This document shows, piece by piece, positions 24,001-37,200 of a stretch of DNA of 64,000 nucleotides; within the stretch, counting starts at the first letter, position 1; every line of letters starts with the position of its first letter. This stretch comes from Siderastrea radians (Eukaryota > Cnidaria > Anthozoa > Scleractinia > Rhizangiidae), in NCBI GenBank assembly GCA_964017195.1, contig OZ024898.1, positions 7,815,294-7,879,293 of the forward strand. Reading direction: 5' to 3'. The notes beneath the pieces were generated by a model. The model did not search any database. It saw nothing but the letters and a program-made list of their open reading frames with translations, and was not told the origin of the DNA. The position numbers and the translations under genes are program-made.

Positions 24001-27000
24001 GCGCCTGACATGCAGGCTAGTTTTGTGGTGGTTTGGCCTGTACTTCTCCAGTGACTTGCTGATTCGGGATAGTTTGTCCTTAAGGCCCGGTTCAAACGTC
24101 GAACTTTACATGTGCCGTACCTAATGCAAATGAGCAAAAGCTATTGTTTTTTTTCTAATTTGTATTAGGTTCGGCCCAGGTAAAGTTCGACGTTTGAACC
24201 GGCTCTAAGTATGAGATATTTTTTCTTTGTCTTGGAATGAAAGTGAACAAGAGATTTTTAATTTCTTGAGTTAACGGAAACAAACGAAGAGTGACCACAA
24301 CATGGCAAAATATGTAAGAACTCGACACTATAACTTATTTTGTCTAGTAAGAAACTCTTTCATTATTTCAGTCATTTAAGTTTACAAGGAAGAAATAGAC
24401 TTGTCCCACGGACAAGTCGTGTAAAAGAATAACTTGTCCGAATCAAATTTCTAATTGTCCCGAACAATCTGACGTAGGTTTTGGTGCTCCGTACCACAAT
24501 CTTGGATCCTGGAACAGGCCGCTGTAATAGTAATTGAGACGTTTTGATAATTATGCTATTAGATTGCTTTTAATTGCTAGTGTGCTACGCAGTCAACAGA
24601 GTCATGAGGCCTCATATGCTGGACTGTGAATTCATACACACTCATAATGGGAGTGTCTTATTGGCGGGAGGGAGGGGGGGGGGCACCTGCGTAGTACTTA
24701 CAAGTCATGCTGATCATATTTCTCTGCCAAGTACACTGCGTGCTTGAAATACCCAGCCTGGCGACAAACCTGAAATTAAAAGCCCAAGTTTTACTGAGAA
24801 GAAACCTCACAGCCAGCAGCTTAAATCATGTGAAGAGATTGGAGGTTGCGATGCCTGTTCTGCAATTGGTGAGGGTAACTAAAAATCAGTTTTAGATACA
24901 TTTTGTAAATTAGACAACACCGGAAAGAGTGACCGAACAAGAGTGAGGCAATGGCTTACTGAGCAGAATTGGAGCGGTTTTTAATTCAGTGTCAAAGTCA
25001 TTCTAATTCGCGTTTGATTTGGCTTTGCTTTATTTCGCTCTGTGATTGGTTTAAAAAGCTCATGCCACTTTCTTAACCAATCAAAATAAAAACCAAAAGC
25101 AATCGTGTGTTTGCCACACACGTTTTCCCATGCATGGCACCTATTAATGTATTTGCTTTGAATTCCGATTGGTTCGTTGGGCAATTTGTGCTTGTTATGA
25201 TTGGCTGGGGTAATTACTTTAGTGTTCTTTGGTGTTCGTTTTACGACACTCATTTGAAAAGCACTCTAATTGCTGGATGCCCTCTGCCATGCTCAGATGG
25301 CGTTGAACTCTGAAGCTGGGACTAGTGAGCCTCTGACAAGGATGGTAGGCGAAAAACAGTAGGACGGGCTGGAGTACGTTTGCAACTTCCAGGGAATCGG
25401 AGCGCTATTGAAGGAAGGCTTCAACAGTATAACCATCTACTGGTCAGCATTCGCATCAGCCCTACCGACTCCAACAGTCCTGTGTTACAGCCACGAGAAG
25501 AGATGCTATCATCAGTGACGACTCTCTTTACGTGATTTTCGTTTAATTGGGGAGGCACTTTATGAGCAAATAAGGTGCTGGTGATAAAAATAACGATGAA
25601 GACAAGAAAGACTCCCTTTGATGAGCGCAAGACAATGACAATTATTTTAATGTTTCTGTGCGTTACTCGAATTCTAATTTCAGGTCACTTTCACAAAAAT
25701 ATCAAAGTGGAATGTACATGAATGTGAATTTTGACAGATTGAGAAGTAGGTACCTTTATTGCAGTTTCAACATCAAAGTTCAATTCTCTATCGGTCTGAA
25801 ATAAAATGAAAATAGTATATTTTTTATTTATCAACCTACAGGAAGGAAGGTTACACTGTTGATACCAATAACCTTCTGTCTGACATACAAATAAAATTAA
25901 CCAAGAAAGACTCTTCCAGAGCAAGAAGACATAAAAAGGAGGTAACATTAACTAGCACTAAAAAATACTGGAAAATATGACAAGAAAAGAGAAAAAGCTG
26001 CCTACAGCAAAGCACACAATTCAGCATTCTGGGTCAAGAGAAAAGTTAGCATCATATAAATTAGCTCTCCACTTTATGAAGCTCATGGAAATTACAGGAA
26101 CAGCTGTAGCACTCATAAAAAATAGCACAACTTACGTTAACACAAAGTTTGTGGCCATTTTTTTAAGCAGGTGGTTTTTCTGTCCACACTGAATTTCAAA
26201 ATTTGGAAAAATGACGGGATGGTCTATGATTAATTATTATCATTAATTACACTCAAACTACACTGAAACTACGAAAACCACGGACAATGAAAATATTCTT
26301 GGAATGTTCTCATGTAAGACCTTGCAACCACAGAAGATGAATGGGTTTCTCAGTCACGCGATATCGAGGTGGTTCTCAATTTGTTTCGGAAGACCTCAAG
26401 ACGACTTAACCTTCTAATAGCATAGCTGACTCTATTTATTTAGGGTGAAACATCCAGGGGCCCGCTTCTCAAAAGTCCCGGTACCTTTCCGGCCCGGAAA
26501 GCTATTTTATTTGCGCGATGTTTGCATTTAAGACTCAAATTTTGTTGGCTTTGAAAGCTGAGCAATAAAATTCCAAGTTGATAAAACAAGTTGGGCTGGT
26601 ATGCAGGCTAAAAACTATGACAACATTTTATAGATTTTGATTTTAAAATATAACTCCGGGCCCGAAAACTTACCGGGACTTTCGAGCAACGGGCACCTGG
26701 CTTGCATCAAACGAACACCAGGCTGTCGAAAAATAACGAACGCCGCTGGGTTTTAACAATCCGTGGTCGTTGCTACAATGCAGCCATAAGAAGCCAAACA
26801 CCCCGAGAACATTTTTCGCCCCCGTAGTGCATGGGGCTCTCAGATAGAAAGATATTATAATTAAAAGTTTCTGTAAGTTAAAATGAGGGTTAAATCTTGA
26901 GTTTTTTCGGAACAAATTGAGTACCAAATCCGTTCCATGACTGAGAAACCCATTTGTTCTCTGCGGTTACAAGGTCTCGCACGTGATTGGTCAAAACATA

Positions 27001-30000
27001 ATGAACACACGTTCATAGTTTTTCGTAGTTTTAGTGTAAGAGTTTGAGCTTGTGGCTGAAAGTATGTCTGACCATGATAAATTCATCCAGCATGGAGACA
27101 TCCTTAAGCTTGGTGTAACAGTTGAGGAGCAGAGTGGTGTGGTCAGTATTGGCAAGTCCTTGTTTATGGAGAGCCTAGCAGATATCAAAGAAAAACGAAG
27201 CAAAAGTCAAGCATGACAATATTATTACGGAATCAAGCAATCAATGCTGCTGGATACTGGACCAGATTTCCATATAGCCTAGGCGTAATGTGGCGAGGGT
27301 CAACACACCACATTAAGAATGAGAAGGGGGCCTGGGACTGAATAAAAATAGTGCAGCAAGACTGAGGTAATCAGTCAATATCAAATGGTTCATAACATGA
27401 GTGGGGGGGGGGGGGGGGCATTTTTTCTAGCCCCCACATCGTTGCCCTCAATATTAGCGCTCTTGTTATGCATTACTCTAAAAATTTGATCAAAAAAGAA
27501 AGCTTTCATTAAGTGTTGATTGAGTGGTCGCTTACGAGTGCGTCTAATTACATATTTTAAGGTGGTTCATCTGGATTTTTCCTAGGCACACCATCCCAAC
27601 TTTGTCTCAAATATGCTAATTTTACACAGAGAAGCAACTTCTTTGTTACAGAAGGTTTCATTCAAAAACTAGTCGAGGAATTTTCATTTTAATCTTATCA
27701 TCTCAAGTCTAACATGTAGTGGACTATCCCTGTAAATGTCACGCGCATTGAATCATTTTAAGGGCAAGAAATACAAATAAAAGTATAGGAGACTTTTGCA
27801 CTCATCTCCAAAATTTTCATTGCCGCATCATTTGTTGACAGCCGGTTTATTTCAGGAGTTTCTCTTTTGTCTGTATTCTACATATTTGTGTACTTTTGAA
27901 TCAACAAGTTTGCCATGCCTGCTTGCTACGCTTTGCTGGTGCCGGAGGGATCGTGAAAATTCTGTTTTTAATACAATGACAATGAAAGCCTTATGTTAAT
28001 TGCCATTGCACCAAGAACAGAATTTTCAAGGCTCACTTAAGTGCCTCCTAATGCAGATGTACTTTTGCAAAGGTTATGACTATGGGGAAAAAGTAGATCT
28101 TCGCAAGGCTAATTGGAATCCAAAAAGGAAAATGTGGGTAACCACACATTTTCCAGAGATAATTAAGCAACCATAATTCTAATAAAGCGTTAAAATGCAA
28201 AGAATGCGTGGCAATTTCTTTCTAAATTTAAGCTCAATTATCTCTGAAAAATGCGTGGTTACACCCAGTTTTCCTTTTGGATTCTGATAGCCCTTGCTAA
28301 GATCTGCTTTTTCCACATAGTCTTAAACCGCGCAAAAATATTGTTGTATGTATTAGTGGGCAAATTCCTTAAGAAACCCAAATATCCCAAGATGCGCAGA
28401 ACGTATGCGCAGCAACAAAAGGAGGCACTGTCCTTACCTTAAAACAAATTTTCATGAAACTGACGAGTTTCAGTTAACTAAAATTTACTAACCTGAAGAT
28501 AAGCTGTGAGGTTGTGAATTCGCTGAGCATCCAGAAACTGCAACATACAATGATTATCCTTTTAAGCCCCAATATTAACAGGCATATTCTTCTTATTGTT
28601 TTCCATACATTTCTGATGGGACTAGTTAAGGGAATTTGCACAAACATCAAGACATTTCATGTTTGGCGATCATTTCCTTTATTCTCGTGACCTGTATGTT
28701 TCATCAAGTAGGGATATTGTAAGGAGAAATTAGATGCTTGCACCATTGGGGCATTAGATGTTAGCCAGCAACAACCACCTGACCAAGTTTTGTTACTCTT
28801 ATCAGCATTATCAGTGACATGTTCAAAATGATTTTGAGGTTGGCGATCATTTCCAGGAGCCATACAGGTCTCAGGTAAAAACACAACTACGCTGGCCACC
28901 TGACCTCATGAACGAAAGGGTAAGATTCCTCATTAACAAGCCTTTATTGTTTAAAAATTTATCTAGAGCACTGATGAAGGCTGACAGTACCACCCAAAAA
29001 AAAAACAACCCACACCTGATTAATGTGATTAATTTACTAACTATTTAACTTAAAACAAAAATTATTTATTCCTTTTACCTTCCTAATGACATAAGATGGT
29101 TCCAGGTGACCAATGGTTTTAATGTACTGTTTTATTGCTCCATCGTGATCTCCTTTACTAAATAAAATGAGAGAACAATGAATTACTAGAAACTCTTAAA
29201 ACGTTTTTGGTCTACCTGATTGTTAAGGTCACTATTCGCACAAGTCAAAAAGATCTCAATTAGGAAAGAACCTGGCATCCTTTACATAATTATGAATGGT
29301 CAACTTGAAATTTGTTAATGATGGACAGTATTTTGGGGGAGAGAACAACTTGGGTCGGTCAGGTATAAATTGGTCGGAGATATGTTCCACACAAAAACTG
29401 CTTAATTCTGCTTTGTGTACATGCATGCAGCTACAACAGTACAAAATGTAACCGAGACACTGAGATCTATAAAACATGAAAGTTTTTCTGTACTCCCTTT
29501 GTTTGAACTCTACATGGTGTCCTCCCAGCAGGGGGGGAGTGGGGTCCTCTTTTAATTTTTTGGTGGGGAGGTGGGCACTGCTTGGACTCTGAGGCCCTTA
29601 TTAAGTTATTCTAGACCATGTTCATCTGCATTGTGCAAGCCTATTCTAAACTAGACAAGAAAAATCATACCCTAACCCAGACTTGCCAACTGTCACTCTC
29701 TAGGTTCCTAATAGATGATACCTTATACTAAAACAAAAACTTTCTTGATTGTCACACTCTATCCCAGACTCCTTGAAAACCACACCCTTGAAAACCATAT
29801 AGCAACACAAACCAATATCGCATACTAATATCGCAACACCATACCAATATCACAGGGAGCAGGGATGGCACAGGGGGTGAGAATGCTCGCCTCTCACCAA
29901 TGAGGCCTTGGTTTGATACCTGGACTTGGCATCATATGCTGGTTGAACTGGCCCTTGCTCCGAGAGCTTTTTCTCTGCGTACTCTGGTTTTCCCTTCTCC

Positions 30001-31239
30001 TTAGACTGCGAGCAGTCTCTCTTTGCTCAAAAATCCGTGCTGGATGAACAGCAAAGCCACGAGTGCGATATTCGAGCGGCGAGCGGTGCATCTGCAAGCC
30101 GCGAGTAGCATGGGCGGGAGAGACTTGTGGCTTGCGGCTCAAATATTGCACTCGCTTTCTCGCCGCTCCTCCGGCAGGGTTTTTAGAGCAAAAGAGAGAC
30201 TGCTCGCAGTCTACCTTCTCCTCAACAACCCAATATTTCTAAATTCCAATTCACACTCAGTACCACAGTGCGGATGTGCACTGCCAATTCCCATTTGATT
30301 TGATTTTATTATTTTTGTGTACATGGGATACTGCAGTAGGTTGTCCCCCCCCCCCCGTCCACTTGAGTTCTATTCTTGCGTCCCACCCTATCTCCTCCTC
30401 CCCCAATCACCAACCACCTTGCATGCACACAGAATTTCAAAGACTAATAGTAAATTAAGCACTAAGAATTAAGTCATCAAGCTGAATTCCTACCTGTACA
30501 GATGATCTCCATATTGAGTAAATATATCAATGAGTCCATCAGAATAATGCTGACTTTTTGCCAAACTTTAAAATACAATCACATGTAGACTAAACTTAAT
30601 TTCCAACAACGAATTAAAGCAGATTTACTCAGTCTAGGGTTTACTGTTTTCAAATAAAGAATTCAAAAGAGCTGATAATTTAACAAGAGTGAGACAGATA
30701 ATTGGACTGGATAAAAAAATAAATCCCAATTTTATAAAAACAGGTAATTTGAATAATACATGTAACTGAAAATATTATTTACTGATTTACTTGTTTAAAC
30801 CACTTTGAACTTTTCTAGATTATTTCACCTTATCTTAAATCGGTGTAACCTAATAACCGCTGGACAATAAAGACATCTATAGAAGAGATCTTTGAATTCT
30901 TTGATAATGAAAGATTCTAAAAAAAACAATGTACATGTATCCACTTCTGACATGAAAGTAAAATGAATACATAATATTATGTTTTATCAAACCCCAAGAG
31001 AAGTGTTTAACATTACTTGGGGAATTTCCTCATCAGCCCTTGGAGGATTTCAACTTTCAACAGAGCACTGAAGTGTTATAAAATTTCTGTAATACCTGAT
31101 TGCCATTGCATAGAGGTTTTTTTTGAAAAGAATTTCTAATTTTGTTTGTGTGTCTTTTTCTTCTAGTTGAAAAATCTGAAAATAAAAAAAAATGATGACT
31201 CAAACCTTCAGAAGTGTGATACTAAGTTTGTGATTTCCT

Positions 31240-31285
<46 letters not shown>

Positions 31286-34200
31286 TAATAATAATAATTT
31301 ATTACTTAATTTAAGGCACAAATTAACTGTGGATATGATCAAATGTGCCTAACAGTGTAGTAAAAAAAGTATAGTGACAAGGAGAAATGACTAAAATGAA
31401 AAATAATGACAAAATGAAAATAATCAGAGAGGACAGGAGATGAGAGGAGATAAGAGTAATGAAACTCATCATGGGATTTTGACTTGATATACGAACAAAT
31501 TCTGGTGTTCTAATGCTAAATTATCATTACAATATCAATAAAATGACAAGGAGACTGGTGATGAGCATAGAGATCATCAACAGTGACATCAACATACCAT
31601 CAAATTTTTTTGCCAGGATCAAATTTCTCCTGACTGTTTATGTAAGAGTGAGTGTGATATCCTAACATTACCAAGCAGTGTTCTTACCAGACCGCGGCAT
31701 TGCAGCATTGCTGCACTCTCTCAGGAGTGCAGTGCCGCACTAAAATTAACCCAAGGGCTCCCAAGGACGCAAAGAAAGAAAAAGAAAATGCCTTATGTAA
31801 TATATGTACATTTCTTTTTAATATAAACCAAAATTTAATTGGTTATGACGTCTTCATTCAGACTATTCATGAACATTTATTATCTAGGAAATTCTAACTC
31901 AGAGCTGTGAGTAAAATGTGAAGTTAACTGTATCTACATGATAAATTGTGACCCGCTTTTCTCCCTCATGACCCCCTTTAAGCTTCTCTATGGGTCCTCT
32001 GGACCCCAAACTAGAAAATCCTGGTAAGAACACTGTACCAAGCCAACAGTAGATAAGAATGAACAATTTCATCAGCTAGAGGAAAACTCTGGCCTTGATG
32101 TACAAAAATGCCAAATTATGATGATCAATACAGGGAGAAAGGTGTGGATTAAAAGTCCTGTGTGAGCACCTTATTTTCCATTGTTATGACAAACAAACTT
32201 CCCCATTCGCATACGACATCAATTACACCTTGGAAGGTGCCTGTGAAAGCTAAAAGAAAAAAGTCTTTATAAGCACTCATGATCTAAATCAATGTGTTTG
32301 CAAATAAATTTCCCATTTAAATACAAATACTCTTGGGGAGGGTCTCAGCAACAGACACATCTGTTAGTTTATTTCCTGGCACATGTACATGTAACCCTTT
32401 AAGCCCTAAAAGTGACAAAAACGAATTTTCTCTTTACATCATCACTACTTGTTCAAACCTTGAAGTGATGAGAAAAAAAAAGTGATTACAAAGGAGTCGA
32501 TATCTAACAATATTAAGACAAATTCTCCCTACTAGTTCTATATAAGAAATGTAAAGAGAATATGCAATTATCATATCAGGGTTAAAGGGTGAATTGTGAT
32601 TTTCTTACCGATAAACTTGTTTTGAATGTCATATACAGTAACAATGTTGACATTTCTTGGTTGAGAGTTGCCCCTACAAAATGTAACCAAAATGACATTT
32701 TGCTACTAAACTGGAGGGCCTCAACATAAACTGATATTTAACCATACAGGTAGACGTTTCTTCTTGCAAGTAACTCATGGACTGAGATAGATCAATGCAG
32801 AGTCCAATATTTCAGGACCCTGTGCAGACTAAACAAACTTATACTCCTACATAAAAGTCTTATTGTTTAGCTTTTCACAAAAATGCTGGAAATTTGTAAT
32901 TAAAATAAAGTGAGTTATAAAGTGAGTTTACAGAAATACTTTCTTTTTTAAAGTGAGTTATAAAGTGAGTTTACAGAAACACTTTCTTTCTTAAAGTGAG
33001 TTATAAAGTGAGTTTACAGAAATACTTTCTTTCTTAAAGTGAGTTACAAAGTGAGTTTACAGAAATACTTTCTTTCTGAGTTATAAACAAAAATAAAAAA
33101 GAAGACGATCTGTTAATTTCCTTCAACACTTTGTGAAAAAGAGAGAATCAAGATGGGCAGACGATAGCCTGCGAATAATGTTTGAAGTATGAGGGTCTAC
33201 ACATAGCAGTGAAATCGCCTGTAACAGTTTATATGACATGTTATAACAATACTCACCCGACTGACGGCCTCTGAATCTGCTTGTTGTCCTGACTGACAAC
33301 AACAAGGTACCCTCGCCACCAAGTTATCATTTGCTTCTCACCTGCCAAAACACAGCTGATTAAAATCTACCTTTTTGTATCCTCTAACAAAGCTCTAGAT
33401 GAAGCATGTATTAAATAGGGGTATAGAATGGTCCCAAAAATTAGCTTGCATCTTGGCAATTTTCAGCCAAGCTTTAAAATCTTGCCTTTTTTAACAAGAG
33501 TCTTGGAATCTGAAATTCATCAGAATTTGAGAGTCTCAGATTTTTTACTTTTGAAAACTGCAGTCTTGAAGTCTTTGGATTCTGACAGCATTGGTTGTTA
33601 GCTCAGGTAAACATTCTATAGAAGCTTAACTTTAATTTAAAAGCTTTAATTTATGGTATCCTAATATTTTAACCCAGTATGCCTTAACTTTGCTGATCCA
33701 TGAATGTCGGGCTCACAAATTGTTTTTAAGGTAGTCTTGGCCTCAAACTTTAGAACAAGAGTCTCGGCGTCTCGCAAAGTCTCGAATTCAACATTCTATA
33801 CCCCTACAAACATGTCAATAATTAAAAGCCAGACTGACCAGCCACAATAGTCATAAAAATATTTAAGTTTCAAATTTAATTTTCAATTTGAAGGCACAAA
33901 GTTCAGAAGCACATGTACATGCATGCAAGTACACGAACAGTAACCCATCTTAACAGAGAATGATATGAGCTGAACAGGAGTGTAGCCAACAAAAATTTAG
34001 CCTGCAAGCAAGTTAAGGTTTCTTGGTCTCCCTGTGTATGGGCAGGTGAAAAAGAAACCTCTGCAAACGCTGTCCCAGTCAGTGCTGTGACTCAATGATC
34101 TATCCAAGGTTGTGAACATTTTTAAAACTGTTAATTTAAAAACAGTGGTTTAGAATTGGCTTCAACTAGTTTTTAACTCATACATGCGGTCAACAATGGC

Positions 34201-37200
34201 AGAAAATATGTGCACTGTAATACACCTGCAAAACAGCTAGATGTATGTGTGACAGATAAATTTTAATTATAGATTTTTGTACAAACTTATATCAGCTCAC
34301 AAAAAGAATAACCAGAGATAATATATATAAATTATGTACCCTCAAATGCTAAACAGGGTCCTCTACCATCAATCTGGTAAAAGTATAATGCCTGCAACAA
34401 AGTCAAAGGAACCATGACCCTCAATTAAGTACATAATATTATGCATAATTTTTTTTTATGTTACAGGTCAAATTCCAATTCAGGTTAAGGTGATTCCATC
34501 GAAATGGAAGGAATATTTAAAATTTTCTAAAACTTGGTCCACTTGGTAATTATGTTTAGAACATTTCAAAAATGCAATAAAAAATAGGGGTCACCGTGCT
34601 TGTTTTTTCACAAAATGGATAGCCGTTAATAGCAAATATACGACCCGCAAGGTTCTCCTGACAAACCCTAGTAATCAGAAATGAGAACTATAATTGCTTT
34701 AAAAAGTCATTGCTTCTATTGAAATATTGGAGCAGTTCACCCTAACAGACATTTATCTTGTGTTGTATACTATTTTAGCTGAACAGGAATCAAGATTATG
34801 AAATAAATTTAAAAATTTGCCGCGTGCGTACATAGCCTGCTGCACCTAAAGATGTGTTCTTTTCGGCATTTAAATAAAACTATCTCAAAGCAGAATTTTA
34901 AACTTTTTTTGAAATCGCGATATATTGTACTAGACTGTGTGCCATTTGAATTTATGTCTTAAAAAATGGGGTCACCGAGCTCGTTTAGGAGTAAACGACC
35001 ATTTATTTCTCTGAACAGCTCAGCTTTCATAGAAAACCTGTAAAATTCCGAAGGTGCGCGCGCTCGTGCGCGCGCTAATCACGCAAGAAATGATGCGCAG
35101 AAAGGATGCATAATGCAGTTGAATGGAATCACCTTAATTCTATTTTAAACTAGGTCATTTTGTTTAACCTGGGTTATTATTTCCAATCTGTACAAGACCA
35201 GGAGAGACTGGATACTAGTTACTAAACTTGCTCATTGTTTTATATGAAAACAATCAAGGGTACTTTGCAACAATCACTTCGATACAGCTCAGAGGATTGA
35301 GTGACAGACTTCAGATTGGAAGGTTGTGAGTTCAAATCTTGGAAGGCGTACATATGTAAGTTGAATAAAAGTAAGAGAAAACTTAATTTGATATAATTAT
35401 GTAGGGGTAGGGGGTTGGAATAAAGGGGGATGGGGTAGATAAAGTGTAGAGGAAAAAAGTGCTTTGAAATTCAGGATTGTAATCTTTTGAGACCCCCCCC
35501 CCCCACCCACCAAAAAATAAAAAATAAATTAAAAGCCATGCCCCTATTTTTTAACCCCTGCAAATGGAAAAATGATCTGGCTTGCCAAAGAATAACCTAG
35601 GTTGACAAAGATCAACCTACATTACCCGAATTTATATTTGACCTGTATAGCAAAATTAAAACTAAACTTCAAAACATGGATTGGATGGTAATGTGGCAAC
35701 ATAAATCATTTGAGCCAAAAGGTTGAAGTGTCTGGAAGCCAAGACTGCTTCTACAATCCATACTACACATACTATAGCAAGGTAGGCTGACCTCTTTGCG
35801 AGCCACAATAAACTGGTTTTCTTGTGAAGCATCACTCATAACAGAACATCTGAGTTCACATCCATGAGCATCTAATACTTCCTGTTCAACAGTAAAAAAT
35901 ATAATACGTACCAGTAATTAGCATGGCTGGAGCCAAATATTAGCCAACAACCCAAAGATGGATCACCTGATCATGACTTCAAAACAAAATGGTGGACATT
36001 TTGATTTAAAATATACATTTGAAGGAAAAGTAGGAATTATTACTTTTCAACCATCAACTTAAAAGAATTTTGGGAATAATCTGAAATTCCATGACTTTTC
36101 CATTAGCTAAACAAATTTTTCTAATTTCCATGACTTTCCCAGGCCTGGAATGCAAACATCAAATTCCATGACTTTCCATTACTTTCCATGACCGTGTGAA
36201 GCCTGCTCAGTTTAAAAATATTGTCCACAGCTCAAAAACGTCTGTTGAAAATGATCAATAATAGACTCTTGAAAAAGGTAACACTTAGAATCCCTGGCTC
36301 AGAGTAGAAGTAACACATAAGTGGATTGTAGAATCTCAAACTTAACTTACTCAGGACCTCTACTTATAGTCAAAGTCGGTCAGGCGTTCCCGTCGTTAAC
36401 GGACTAATGAATTCATTATTGGAAAATTGATTCCATTTGTTGATTGAATAATCCATTTGTGAAATGAATAATCCAATATTCAAATTGCGCCTCGATTCAA
36501 TAATCGAATGTTGATTTGATTAATGAACAAACGCCTTGCAATATATTTCTCCTGATATGCCAAATTTCAAGTTTATTTTTAGTATAAAGTGCAAGATGAG
36601 ATTGTAAAATAACGCAAAGGTTGCGTGACACAGCAGACAACAAAGATCAATCCATCAATCAAACTGGTATGCTTTTGCAAATATTGACAAGTATTCTTTA
36701 AGGTGGCTCGATCGGGTTTTTGAGCGACGATACCTCCCAACTTTGAGCAACTAGCGTACCACAGTGAACAGCCCAATAGAAAATCGATCGTTACTGCTGA
36801 CCTAGAGAAAGATGAAAGTTTTAAATGAGGTAAGTTTCATCGAAATCGGAGTTACCATAGCAACGTAATGACGTCATCCCCCATTTTACATGAGAGCCGC
36901 TTACTTGTCACCAAGAGATAATTCTGGAAAGCGCTCGACTGGATCTTCGACCTGACATATTTGTATTCACGTCTGCAAAATTTGAAGAATTTCTATGAGA
37001 GCGTTTTCGAGAAATTTTCGGGTGAAGTTTTAGGGTGTTAAAAAACAACAAAAACAAAATAATTTTGATCTGTTATTGAAAAGTATGCCCACAAAGGCTT
37101 GATGAAATAACATTTTGGTTTTAAATGAATGTTATATCATCTAATTCCTCTGTGTGAAAATTTTGGGGAAATCGTGCTGTTTGATTTTTAGAAACGTTGG

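Noticed and set aside
31167..31352. Asparagine-rich open frame
   Set aside because: It is a translated AAT microsatellite overlapping VPS11 exon 15 on the other strand.
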